Source: Patescibacteria group bacterium
GTDB lineage: Bacteria; Patescibacteriota; Patescibacteriia; UBA9934; GWF2-40-263
NCBI GenBank assembly: GCA_018814025.1
Contig: JAHJAM010000021.1
Span: 1 to 38,930, forward strand
Direction: 5' to 3'
Length of the DNA stretch: 38,930 bases
A program made the translations under genes and the position numbers. Shown here piece after piece: positions 24,090-31,518 of this stretch (positions are counted from its first letter, which is position 1; each line of letters opens with the position of its first letter). The notes under the pieces are model-generated. The model did no database searches and had not been told where the DNA came from. It worked only from the letters and a program-made list of their open reading frames with translations.

Positions 24090-24118
24090 GTCCGGCAGAG
24101 CCGGACGGCCAAAAGGCC
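24090..24118 (-). promoter_or_regulatory. two hairpins in the rpsF leader
   Basis: Perfect 7-bp gtccggc/gccggac (24090-24106) ends nine bases before the ATG and is stacked on ggcc-TTTT-ggcc (24107-24118). In many bacteria an S6:S18 complex binds an rpsF leader containing a CCG element to control its own synthesis. The position and the CCG-bearing stem fit, but the match is not proven. Confidence 0.5.
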
Positions 24119-24145
24119 ACGGACAGATTATGATTTAGTGCGGTT

Positions 24146-24174
24146 ATACTAGCTTTTTCTGTTAAATTAGTCAA
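24146..24174 (-). promoter_or_regulatory. promoter of rpsF-ssb-rpsR
   Basis: Minus strand TTGACT (24174-24169), 17-base spacer, TAGTAT (24151-24146). Confidence 0.75.
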
Positions 24175-24195
24175 GAAATGCCGGTTCAAGGAGAA

Positions 24196-24230
24196 AAATC
24201 AAAAACAGTCCGACTGTTCGGACTGTTTTT
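24196..24230 (-). terminator. terminator of the large cohesin-like gene
   Basis: A perfect 10-bp hairpin aacagtccga/tcggactgtt, arms at 24204-24213 and 24218-24227, with TTTTT on the minus strand. Confidence 0.8.
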
Positions 24231-24238
24231 GTCTAAAA

Positions 24239-27200
24239 TTACTGGACTAACAACCAAAGATCGTCAACCAACATTAGATAATATGTGGCTGTTTGGCTGT
24301 TGTTGCTCAAGGTGACAGCCACTACGTTGTTGAACTGGTTATTGAACCGCGAAGTCCACTGCTGGTGGGTAGTGAGGGTCGCAACATAAAGCTCTTGATC
24401 ACCGATATCTTCGAGGTTAAAAATTGGTTGATAGTGCTCCACGAACCGATCGCGGGTGATCTGGGATTGAGTGGCTTGGGCCACTTGGTCATATATTTCT
24501 GAATACCGGCCGCGGGCTTCCAAATCAACTATTTTAGTCAGAGTATTAAACAAGTTAATATCGAAATAGATTTTCACGGGGAAAGCTTTGGCGGTTTTTT
24601 GATTGTTGACGCTGAACTCTTCCAAACCTTTGACAATCGGACGCAATAAATTGGGGTGAGTTAAGCGCACGCCGTTTTCCAGCGGAATGTCCGTGAAACT
24701 ATACCAGCCGCCTTCATCGGTGCGGATCTGGGTGGTGCCGGCGACCACGTCCACGCCGGGTACGCCTTGTTCTTCAAACGGGCTAACCAGCGAACCGGAC
24801 ACGGAAACAATGGTGGTGGCAATGGCGGGCGCGGCCGGCTGACGGTCAAAAACGCCGGCTTGAAAATTTAGTACCAAGCCGAAAATCAAAGCCAGAACAA
24901 TCGCGATGGCCGCGACAATGGTGGCATTGCGCATATACCAGTGCTGTTTTTTATACTTCTCTTCCAAACTGCAGGTTTTTGTTTGCATTTCTTGAAGGCG
25001 AGCCTCATGGCGCTTGCGCTTGGTGATTTCCTTATCGATCTTATCGCCCAAACGAACCATGTTGGCGCCCAGGGCAATAATGATCAACAAGAGCAGGAAG
25101 ATCGCATAGGCAAAGGCGGGGGGCAAAAGCGGCTGTCCGCCGTCCAATTGCCAGCGCTGGGTCAAGGAACTGGCCAGACGGCTGGCCGCCACTACTTCAC
25201 CAATCAAGATCATGGCGTGATCTTGATGGCCTTGATTATCGTAAGCCGTGATCTGATATAAGCCGGGCTTGAGTTGATTCAAGAGATCCAACTGCCAGTT
25301 GCCGTCGGCGTCCGTGCGCACGCTGGATTCGCTTTCGAAATCGCCGGCTTGGTCGGCGACCAAAATCGTAATAGTTGAGTTGGGCGAGCCTTGGCCGATA
25401 ATGCTGGTCAAATCGGTTTTAACTCGCTGGATGGAGATAATCTTAACCAGACCAGTGTTGCCATCAGGGGTCTGATCGGCGGGTTCTGAAGGTTCTGCCG
25501 GCTCCGTGGGTTGAGCGGGCTGGGCTGGAAGCGCCGGACAAACCGGACATTGCTCGCCCACGCTGCACTCCGCACAAACCGGACAAACGGTTCCCGGTCC
25601 CAAATCAAGATCGGTTAAGGGACACGGGATTTCAATGGAGGCAAAGCGCGGAGCCATCAAAACCTCGTAGCCGAAATAATCATCGCCCTGCATGCCGCTG
25701 ACGGGCCGGAAATAATAGAGCCGACCAGTGGTTAAACCATCGATCACTACGGCGTGATAGAGCGAGTCAGTGGGATATTCCATGGTGAAATACTGATACC
25801 CGTAGCTGGGGGCATATAACAATTCGTCATGGGAGTAGAAATCATAAAGCACCAGACTGGAACCCGGATAATTGGTGTTCCAGGAAACCAAGACCGAATC
25901 CTCATCGATTTGAATGACGCTGATGGTGGATTGATTGATTTCCGGATAAACCGTGCCGCCGCCATAATTGCCGCCGCCGCCCGTGCAAGCCGGACAAGGA
26001 CCGGTGGCGTTGGGATCTTCCACGGCCAGAGCGTAAACATAACGCTCCATGATGTTGCCGTCCGTATCTTTGGCATAAATGAGAACGGGCACGGCTTCGC
26101 CGACCGTGAAATCGGTTTCCGGATCCAGGGTGAAAGTATAATCGCCGGCCGAACCGGAGACGGTGGTGGTGTCACCCAAATAATTGCCGCCGTTGAAATC
26201 AAGGCTGTCGGCAAAAGTAATGCGCGTGCCGTTAGTGGTGACGGAGCCGGCTCCGCCCCCGTCGGTGTAATAAACGCCGTTGACGTAAATCACGACATTG
26301 CTCAAATCCACGCCGCTGCCGTCGTCTTTAATATGAAAATTGAGGCTGGCGTCTTCGGAAATCAAAGTGTCGTCAGCGGGGGAAACTTGATCCACGTAGG
26401 GGGCCGAGGTGTCGGCCGTAGTGAAAGTCCAGGTGTCAGTGATCATGACGTTGCTGGCCAAGTCTTCGCAATCGTAGGCGCTGACCGTGACGGTTTCGTT
26501 TTGGGCAAAATCCGTGCCCGGATTGATCACGAATTGGTAGCCATAATCAACGGCCGTAGTGGTCACGCCCGCGTCGCCTGGCTGATAAGTGGTGAGAGTG
26601 AAAGACGGCGAAGAAACATTAAAACGGCAAGTGGAGGCATCCACGCCCGTGCCGGAGATGGAACCGGGGTAGGTTTTTTTGTCATGCACTACAATTGTAA
26701 TGTTGGTGGAAATACTGTTGCCGGATGAACCGCGAGTCGGGGTTTCGGCCACCACGCGCGGGGGAACAGTGTCGGCTTCGGTGGTGAAGCTCCAGGATTT
26801 GGGGTTCATGGTGTTGGGGCCGTTGGCGTCCCCGAGCTGGTTTTGAGCGGACGAGGCCAAGTCTTGGAAACCGCTGACATCAACCACGTAGGTGGTATTG
26901 TATTCAAAATTGCGGCTATCGCCGGGAATACCCGAGGGCGGAGGCGGATTGACGGTCACGCCGCAATAGTTCGTGCCCCAGATCCCGGAACAGGAGAAAG
27001 AGTCGTAGGCCGCGTAGCTGGACGCGCCGCCGCCATCGTCAAAAGTCAGGACGCCGGGCGGTTCGGCCGTGTTGACGCCCGTGCCCACGCCAGTGTTATC
27101 GCCTTCGCCATTTAAAGTATCGCGCAAATCGTAAGTATAGTTGGTTTCCACGGACACGCCGGTGGCGGTGTCGCCGGGACTTGGGTTTTCCGCAAACGGC

Positions 27201-27781
27201 TTGATGGTATCGGCCCAAAGATGCAATTGAAAATCTTCTTCATCATCCAGCAAATCCGAACCGCCCAAAGCGATGTTGGATTCAGTGGTGTTGCCGATGG
27301 TGCCCACGTTGATATCTAAAATTTCCGGCGTGGCCGTGTTGTAGCCCGCGGCATTGGGCGCGTCCACAGTCCAATTGACCCAGCCGAAATTGCCCGTGCC
27401 GCTCGAGACTCCGCTAGTGCGGAAGCCGGTTAAATAAACCCGGCCGCCCACGATGGTCTGGCCGGAGTAACTGGGATAATAAGTGCCGTCGATTAGATTG
27501 CTGGCCGTGAGCTTGGCGGTGTTGTAATCAATCCAAATATTGGCCGCGTCCGTGCCCCCGGCTTTAATGCGCATGGCCGTGGTAAAGGTTTGGCCCACGT
27601 AGTAGTAATTAAAATTCGCGGGCAGGCCGGTGCCGCCGTCGCCGGTGTTATCGCTGCCGGTAAAAGGGCTGGCGTTTAATTCAAAAGTCTCATTGCCCAC
27701 GGGCGCGGCCGCCAAAGCCGGCAGGGCTAAAAAGCCTGCCAGAGTAAGGGTGAGAAGAATTGTGTAAAGCCTCCTGTTCAT
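24239..27781 (-). CDS. large surface protein: cohesin-like and Ig-like domains, two membrane helices
   Basis: A 1180-aa exported protein. Signal peptide 1-25 (ALAA). Residues about 40-175 resemble a cohesin fold (YYVGQTFTTAMRIKAGG, then WIDYNTAKLTASNLIDG and GTGNFGWVNWTV). Three Big_5/SbsA-like Ig domains follow to about 590 (each opening like PPRVVAETPTRG or APYVDQVSPADD), then an FN3-like domain, a Cys-rich CPxC stretch near 730 and another Ig-like domain. Helices at about 886-908 and 950-972 bracket a short Lys/Arg-rich coiled coil. The C-terminus has a carboxypeptidase-regulatory-like fold and a helical domain recalling NTF2-like proteins. Probably an envelope scaffold. Its dockerin-like upstream neighbour is a candidate partner. 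Confidence 0.8.
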   Translation of the reverse strand: MNRRLYTILLTLTLAGFLALPALAAAPVGNETFELNASPFTGSDNTGDGGTGLPANFNYYYVGQTFTTAMRIKAGGTDAANIWIDYNTAKLTASNLIDGTYYPSYSGQTIVGGRVYLTGFRTSGVSSGTGNFGWVNWTVDAPNAAGYNTATPEILDINVGTIGNTTESNIALGGSDLLDDEEDFQLHLWADTIKPFAENPSPGDTATGVSVETNYTYDLRDTLNGEGDNTGVGTGVNTAEPPGVLTFDDGGGASSYAAYDSFSCSGIWGTNYCGVTVNPPPPSGIPGDSRNFEYNTTYVVDVSGFQDLASSAQNQLGDANGPNTMNPKSWSFTTEADTVPPRVVAETPTRGSSGNSISTNITIVVHDKKTYPGSISGTGVDASTCRFNVSSPSFTLTTYQPGDAGVTTTAVDYGYQFVINPGTDFAQNETVTVSAYDCEDLASNVMITDTWTFTTADTSAPYVDQVSPADDTLISEDASLNFHIKDDGSGVDLSNVVIYVNGVYYTDGGGAGSVTTNGTRITFADSLDFNGGNYLGDTTTVSGSAGDYTFTLDPETDFTVGEAVPVLIYAKDTDGNIMERYVYALAVEDPNATGPCPACTGGGGNYGGGTVYPEINQSTISVIQIDEDSVLVSWNTNYPGSSLVLYDFYSHDELLYAPSYGYQYFTMEYPTDSLYHAVVIDGLTTGRLYYFRPVSGMQGDDYFGYEVLMAPRFASIEIPCPLTDLDLGPGTVCPVCAECSVGEQCPVCPALPAQPAQPTEPAEPSEPADQTPDGNTGLVKIISIQRVKTDLTSIIGQGSPNSTITILVADQAGDFESESSVRTDADGNWQLDLLNQLKPGLYQITAYDNQGHQDHAMILIGEVVAASRLASSLTQRWQLDGGQPLLPPAFAYAIFLLLLIIIALGANMVRLGDKIDKEITKRKRHEARLQEMQTKTCSLEEKYKKQHWYMRNATIVAAIAIVLALIFGLVLNFQAGVFDRQPAAPAIATTIVSVSGSLVSPFEEQGVPGVDVVAGTTQIRTDEGGWYSFTDIPLENGVRLTHPNLLRPIVKGLEEFSVNNQKTAKAFPVKIYFDINLFNTLTKIVDLEARGRYSEIYDQVAQATQSQITRDRFVEHYQPIFNLEDIGDQELYVATLTTHQQWTSRFNNQFNNVVAVTLSNNSQTATYYLMLVDDLWLLVQ

Positions 27782-27830
27782 AAGGGTTTAAAGTCGAAAG
27801 TCGAAAGTGGGTTGATTATTGGAGAAGCGT

Positions 27831-27868
27831 CCCCCCTCCTTACCAAGGAGGGGCTGGGGGTGGTTGCC
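27831..27868. repeat. R1: partial copy of the GC-rich palindromic repeat
   Basis: Matches the right half of R3 almost base for base: ccccctcctt acc aaggagggg hairpin, then ctgggggtggttgcc. The left half is missing. It sits 50 bases upstream of the large cohesin-like gene. Confidence 0.8.
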
Positions 27869-27932
27869 TTATGATGTAAATTTTTAGGTCGTCAGTGGCT
27901 GTCTGTTCAGAGTCAGTCGCAAAAACCGGAAT

Positions 27933-28018
27933 GGCAACCCCCCTTTGTCCCCCCTTAGGAAGGGGGGAGACAGGCTTGTACCCCCCTCCTTCCCAAGGAG
28001 GGGTTGGGGGTGGTTGCC
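27933..28018. repeat. R2: full 86-bp palindromic repeat left of the DUF559 gene
   Basis: Ends ggcaacc and ggttgcc are inverted. Inside are two hairpins, cccccctt/aaggggggg-type and ccctcctt/aaggaggg, around a variable 15-base middle. Same orientation as R3. It ends one base before the DUF559 stop codon. Confidence 0.85.
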
Positions 28019-28019
28019 A

Positions 28020-28379
28020 CTAGTGATCATTGAGGTGTTGCCTGATAGTATCAATTACCCCCTCAATACTATCTCTGATGTCAGTATTATTAAATCTGAT
28101 TATTTTTATTTGATTTTGCTCAATTTGTTGTGTTCGTATCTTGTCATGTTGTATTCCTGATTCTTCAAAATGACTATCTCCATCAAGTTCAATTACCAGT
28201 TTTGCTTCAGGGCAATAGAAATCTGCAATATAATCACCTATTCCATGTTGTCGCCGAAACTTGAACCCGTTGAGTTTTTTATTGCTTATTTCTTTCCATA
28301 ATATTTTTTCTGGCTCTGTTGGCTCGTTGCGTAGTTTCTTTCGGAATTCTTTTTGCTTCCTTAGATTAAAAATCTTCAT
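28020..28379 (-). CDS. DUF559 endonuclease-like protein
   Basis: A 119-aa protein of the DUF559 family, a small relative of Vsr-type and restriction-like nucleases. It shows the family pattern in order: TEPEKILWKE (21-30), FKFRRQHGIGDYIADF (39-54), the acidic core KLVIELDGDSH (60-70) and a closing IIRFNN with helix. Asp53, Glu64 and Asp66 are likely metal ligands. No SD or promoter can lie outside the adjoining repeat, because R3 begins five bases upstream, so expression must come from within R3 or from read-through of the dockerin gene. Codons are AT-rich, unlike the neighbours, suggesting transfer. Confidence 0.85.
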   Translation of the reverse strand: MKIFNLRKQKEFRKKLRNEPTEPEKILWKEISNKKLNGFKFRRQHGIGDYIADFYCPEAKLVIELDGDSHFEESGIQHDKIRTQQIEQNQIKIIRFNNTDIRDSIEGVIDTIRQHLNDH

Positions 28380-28384
28380 ATGCT

Positions 28385-28471
28385 GGCAACCCCCCTTTGT
28401 CCCCCCTTGGGAAGGGGGGAGACGAATTTGCGTCCCCCCTCCTTACCAAGGAGGGGCTGGGGGTGGTTGCC
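28385..28471. repeat. R3: full 87-bp palindromic repeat right of the DUF559 gene
   Basis: Nearly identical to R2 outside the variable middle: same ggcaacc...ggttgcc ends, same two hairpins, plus gggggagacg/cgtccccc complementarity around the centre. The whole unit can fold into one long branched hairpin on either strand. Confidence 0.85.
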
Positions 28472-28527
28472 TTGAGTTTCTTATTTCTTATTTGTTTCGA
28501 CTTTCGATTTTCTGATTTCGAATTTCT

Positions 28528-29226
28528 TTAGTTATCTCCCACCCCGTCGAGATTCCCAATCATCCAGCTTAGGTCCACGGAGTTGACCACGATGTCTTGA
28601 TTGAGGTTGGCGCGAATAGCATTGCCAGTGACATCATCGTCATCGATATTCACCAGCAAGGTTGAGATGTCCACGGAGTTGACCACGTCATCGCCCAAAG
28701 TGGCCGGATCCGTGCCCGCATCATTCACATCCCCGGTTAAGAGCACTTGATCGCCGCGCGGGGCCGAGTTATCAGGCTGGGAAAAGTTTAAAACATTATT
28801 GCCCGCGACCAGGACGATGTCATTCAAAACGCGGGTTAAGTGCTGCTGGCCTTTGAGGCCGATATCATAGGTGCCGGGAGTAAGGCCGGTTAAAGGGATG
28901 GCGGGCGCGGCATACACGCCGGCCACATCCGTGGTGGCTAAATCAACTTGAGTGAAGAGCACCACGTCGTCCGCGTCATTGGCCGTGCGCACGGTTAAAT
29001 AGAAAGTGGTATCCGAGTTGGTTTGATCCGCGCCCACGCGGCCTTGCGGGCGCACGGAATCGATGGTTACGGTCATGGCCGGGCCAAGCACGCGCGCGGT
29101 AATGCTCACATCTTCGGCGAAAGCCTGCTGATAAATAAAGATAGCTCCAATGAAAATAGTGGCGCATACTCCAATACCCGCCAGTATCTCATGACTCAAT
29201 GCAATCTTTGGCTTTTTTTTTGCCAT
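28528..29226 (-). CDS. exported protein with C-terminal dockerin-like domain
   Basis: A 232-aa protein. A signal/anchor helix at 14-37 ends AFA-ED. A beta-rich domain fills about 40-160. Residues 164-232 look like a type I dockerin: two EF-hand-like halves each containing VVNSVDxS (DDVVNSVDISTLL and DIVVNSVDLSWMI). The first calcium loop carries an extra nine or so residues between its Asn and Asp ligands. Dockerins bind cohesin domains, and the next recognisable gene downstream encodes a cohesin-like protein. The promoter is 13 bases upstream, with no SD. Confidence 0.8.
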   Translation of the reverse strand: MAKKKPKIALSHEILAGIGVCATIFIGAIFIYQQAFAEDVSITARVLGPAMTVTIDSVRPQGRVGADQTNSDTTFYLTVRTANDADDVVLFTQVDLATTDVAGVYAAPAIPLTGLTPGTYDIGLKGQQHLTRVLNDIVLVAGNNVLNFSQPDNSAPRGDQVLLTGDVNDAGTDPATLGDDVVNSVDISTLLVNIDDDDVTGNAIRANLNQDIVVNSVDLSWMIGNLDGVGDN

Positions 29227-29239
29227 AAGGAACAGGATT

Positions 29240-29268
29240 ATTATACCAAATTTGTGGTAGCTTGTGCA
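29240..29268 (-). promoter_or_regulatory. promoter of the dockerin-like gene
   Basis: Minus strand TGCACA (29268-29263), 17-base spacer, perfect TATAAT (29245-29240). The spacer contains TACCAAATTTGTGGTA (29244-29259), whose right half matches the palindromes at 14939 and 15516. Confidence 0.7.
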
Positions 29269-29284
29269 GATTTTTTACCCACAC

Positions 29285-29392
29285 CTTAGTGTGAGGAGCT
29301 AAGGGAGCGAGAAGAGCTAAACTGACAATGCGGGAGCTAATCAATAACCAAGAAATTATCTGGATTTTATAAATAGCTCCTCTAGCTCCTGC
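29285..29392. repeat. GAGCTA inverted-repeat cluster between divergent genes
   Basis: GAGCTA occurs at 29296, 29314 and 29334, and its complement TAGCTC at 29374 and 29383. Gaggagcta and tagctcctc can pair over 9 bp. The cluster lies between the promoters at 29240 and 29431, so it may be a shared operator or a degraded insertion. No gene is seen here. Confidence 0.5.
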
Positions 29393-29430
29393 TTCGTCAG
29401 GTTGGCTCTTGTATCGTAAGACTCCTTCCC

Positions 29431-29459
29431 TTGACAAAACCGTGATTTTCTAGTATTTT
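29431..29459 (+). promoter_or_regulatory. promoter of the lipoprotein-like gene
   Basis: TTGACA (29431-29436), 17-base spacer, TATTTT (29454-29459). Confidence 0.75.
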
Positions 29460-29517
29460 AATGGGCTCGGTTTTATACTGAGAGCAGTACCTTAACAAAC
29501 CAACACTGAGGTGAGTG

Positions 29518-30987
29518 ATGAGATATATAGGCTTCATAATCCCCTTTCTTTTCATGGCTTGTACGCCAGAACATGCAAGTGAGCCGGATGCCAAGCGGAT
29601 CGTTTCCGCGGACGCGAATACGGACGGCGGCGTCTTGGATGCGGTGGCGAATCCGGATGCTGATCGATCAGATCGTGCCGGATTCGATACGGCAATGACG
29701 GATACGCCTTTCGCTGATCACCAGAATCAAGATACGGGTTTGGTTGATGGCATGGCGAATGATACGCTCGCGAGCGACCACAATGAGACTAATGATTCGG
29801 GTGGCACCGGTACGGATGCGAACAGTTCGGACACGGCCGCGAATCCTGATGCGGGCAATCCTTGCGAAGGCGTGGGCTTGGCCTCCGGCCACATTGATTT
29901 GAATTTCGAGTCGCCGGCCGACGGGCAAATTGTTGTCAGTGAGCAATTCGTAACCTATGAAGTGCTCGTCCGGACAATGAATGAAGCCTTCCGATTCTGC
30001 CATTTGGAATTTGAGCTCTGCTCGACCGGACAGACGGACTCAAGCGGCAATTGCACGGCTCCGGCTGATGAGCAGGCGCGCTACGCCTTGATGCTGACCG
30101 AACTGCGACTCGCCTACACCGATGCGGACAACCAGCCGGCGGAAGCAGTCGCCAGTCTCGTGGACAATCGCGCGGTTTTCGACGGGTTGAATCTGTTGGT
30201 GGCCAAGAACGGCCAACAACTCGTCACTCTAACCGGCAAGACCGGCAGTTTGGCGGATGGCCTGCAAAGCGGCGACATTCTCAAGCTGAATGCCGTGCTG
30301 AGTCGCGATCGGTTCAAGGCTGTGGGCCAAGATTCGGGCGGTAATGCAGATGTGCCAGTCGTGGCGCTCTACAATCCGTCGGCACCGGAAATGATCTTTC
30401 GAGGAACGAAACCAATTTTCATAAACGACTCTCCGTGGCATTACGAGAGTTTCTTCCATGGCTGGAATACCGTGGTGGAATTTCGGATCAAAGCGAATGA
30501 ACAATCGGAGATACGGATGAATGGTTGGCTCATAAGTGTCATCACAAATAGCCAATCGACAGGTTTTGACCTATGTCCAAATCTTGGTCAAGGCAATCGA
30601 TGGCGATTACTATACAATAGTCAGTCGATCACCGATGATGATGACTGGCTATTCTTAGCAGGGACATCCAATAGCACAGAGCCCTGCGCAGAAAATCCGC
30701 AATGGATAGTCCGATATGTCTATCTTGATTTCAATCGTGTCCTGCTGCATCCAGCTTTGCTTGTTCCAGCTGGCCAGGAAATCGCCTTGGAATTACAGGT
30801 TGACATGACTGGGACGGCTCTAAATGACTCGATTGATATAATGATGATGAGCCAGACACAAACAAACGCATCACCAATTTTTGGAGCATATTCTGCCCAA
30901 GATTGGTCTGACGGCTTGGTTGATCACATCGACGGGTCATACATCGAAGGGTTGCCTTTATTTGGCTCCCTGCGTATGACCGAATAA
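29518..30987 (+). CDS. lipoprotein-like exported protein with Asp/Asn-rich linker
   Basis: A 489-aa protein. The start at 29518 has a GAGGTG four bases upstream; a GTG one codon earlier is possible. Residues 2-15 are hydrophobic and end FLFMAC-T, a plausible lipobox with Cys15, so it may be lipid-anchored. Residues about 20-110 are a low-complexity Asp/Asn/Ala/Thr linker with many DA-N-D steps, and the rest is a beta-rich body with several Cys (C-E-G-V-G, FCHLEFELC, LCP, PCAEN). The layout of lipobox, Asp-rich linker and beta domain recalls lipoproteins of Myxococcota-like bacteria more than CPR ones. I do not recognise the body. Its SD sets it apart from the other surface genes here. Confidence 0.75.
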   Translation: MRYIGFIIPFLFMACTPEHASEPDAKRIVSADANTDGGVLDAVANPDADRSDRAGFDTAMTDTPFADHQNQDTGLVDGMANDTLASDHNETNDSGGTGTDANSSDTAANPDAGNPCEGVGLASGHIDLNFESPADGQIVVSEQFVTYEVLVRTMNEAFRFCHLEFELCSTGQTDSSGNCTAPADEQARYALMLTELRLAYTDADNQPAEAVASLVDNRAVFDGLNLLVAKNGQQLVTLTGKTGSLADGLQSGDILKLNAVLSRDRFKAVGQDSGGNADVPVVALYNPSAPEMIFRGTKPIFINDSPWHYESFFHGWNTVVEFRIKANEQSEIRMNGWLISVITNSQSTGFDLCPNLGQGNRWRLLYNSQSITDDDDWLFLAGTSNSTEPCAENPQWIVRYVYLDFNRVLLHPALLVPAGQEIALELQVDMTGTALNDSIDIMMMSQTQTNASPIFGAYSAQDWSDGLVDHIDGSYIEGLPLFGSLRMTE

Positions 30988-31004
30988 TCTCGACTTCCTC
31001 TCCC

Positions 31005-31032
31005 AGCCCCGCGTTCGCGCGGGGCTTTTTTA
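31005..31032 (+). terminator. terminator of the lipoprotein-like gene
   Basis: A perfect 9-bp hairpin agccccgcg/cgcggggct with a TTCG loop, then TTTTTTATT. Confidence 0.9.
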
Positions 31033-31041
31033 TTACAACGG

Positions 31042-31067
31042 AAAAACCCGGCACAGGATGTGCCGGG
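31042..31067 (-). terminator. terminator facing the giant fibre gene
   Basis: Minus strand cccggcaca/tgtgccggg (3-base loop), followed by TTTTT. No gene lies between it and the giant gene, so that message may have a 3' tail of about 450 bases that runs through R4 and the ACTG repeat. Confidence 0.7.
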
Positions 31068-31162
31068 CAAGACCGAGATATATGATTGCGCATGACTCTC
31101 TCACTGCCAGAGGCGTTTGGGAGAATCATTAAATTGTGGGGGTGAAGAGGTTGCTGACTGAA

Positions 31163-31206
31163 ACTGACTGACTGACTGACTGACTGACTGACTGACTGAC
31201 TGACTG
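31163..31206. repeat. tetranucleotide microsatellite (ACTG)11
   Basis: Eleven perfect tandem copies of ACTG. Because the unit is four bases and contains TGA across copies, all three forward frames are closed, so it is not coding on +. Such tracts change length by slipped-strand copying. Confidence 0.95.
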
Positions 31207-31356
31207 AGGTATTTTACAAAGAACGATGATAATCCTGGCAATGCTCGCGGTGGCTCAGCCCACATGCTGCCTTCGCAAGTTCATGGCCAATTGGATCAGG
31301 TTGGGCCCGAATTTTTGGTCTGATGAACGGTCCTCGCTGGTTCACCCGACCACTGA

Positions 31357-31379
31357 GGCTCTGATGCTGCATCAGAGCC
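31357..31379. repeat. 23-bp hairpin
   Basis: ggctctgatg and catcagagcc are perfect reverse complements around CTG. No T-run follows on either side. Confidence 0.7.
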
Positions 31380-31406
31380 CGGATCGTCGGGCGAGAGAAG
31401 TGATGT

Positions 31407-31505
31407 AGACCCCCTCCCGACCTCCCCCTTCGTAAGGGGGAGGAGGACGCGCCGTGTCCTTTTGGACTCCCCCTCCTTACCAAGGAGGGGGCTGGGGGGA
31501 GGTCT
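31407..31505. repeat. R4: diverged 99-bp copy of the palindromic repeat
   Basis: Same plan as R2 and R3 (ccccctccttaccaagg hairpin on the right, ccccctt/aaggggg on the left, variable middle), but the ends are agacc/ggtct instead of ggcaacc/ggttgcc. It lies 13 bases after the stop of the giant gene. Confidence 0.75.
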
Positions 31506-31518
31506 GTTTTTTTGATTG

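Larger units (their letters stand above)
27933..28471. mobile_element. candidate mobile cassette: repeat - DUF559 endonuclease - repeat
   Basis: R2, the DUF559 gene and R3 fill 539 bp with almost no spare bases: one base between R2 and the stop codon, five between the start codon and R3. The gene is AT-rich in contrast to its flanks. The repeats are direct copies, and two more (R1, R4) lie elsewhere in the window without a gene. This looks like a gene travelling with the repeat, comparable in logic to REP elements with their transposase, but a transposition mechanism has not been shown by the sequence. Confidence 0.6.
31068..31518. other. non-coding region with repeats, no gene seen
   Basis: Between the terminator at 31067 and the stop of the giant gene. 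It holds the ACTG repeat, a 23-bp hairpin and the R4 repeat, described separately. A 60-codon frame on + (31226-31408) lacks an SD and is not convincing. Confidence 0.5.

Noticed and set aside
27831-28471. CRISPR array
   Set aside because: The repeats are long, unevenly spaced, have variable middles and flank a gene; there are no regular spacers and no cas genes.
31226-31408. 60-codon frame on + behind the ACTG repeat
   Set aside because: It starts with a hydrophobic stretch, but lacks an SD and a clear promoter and ends inside R4.
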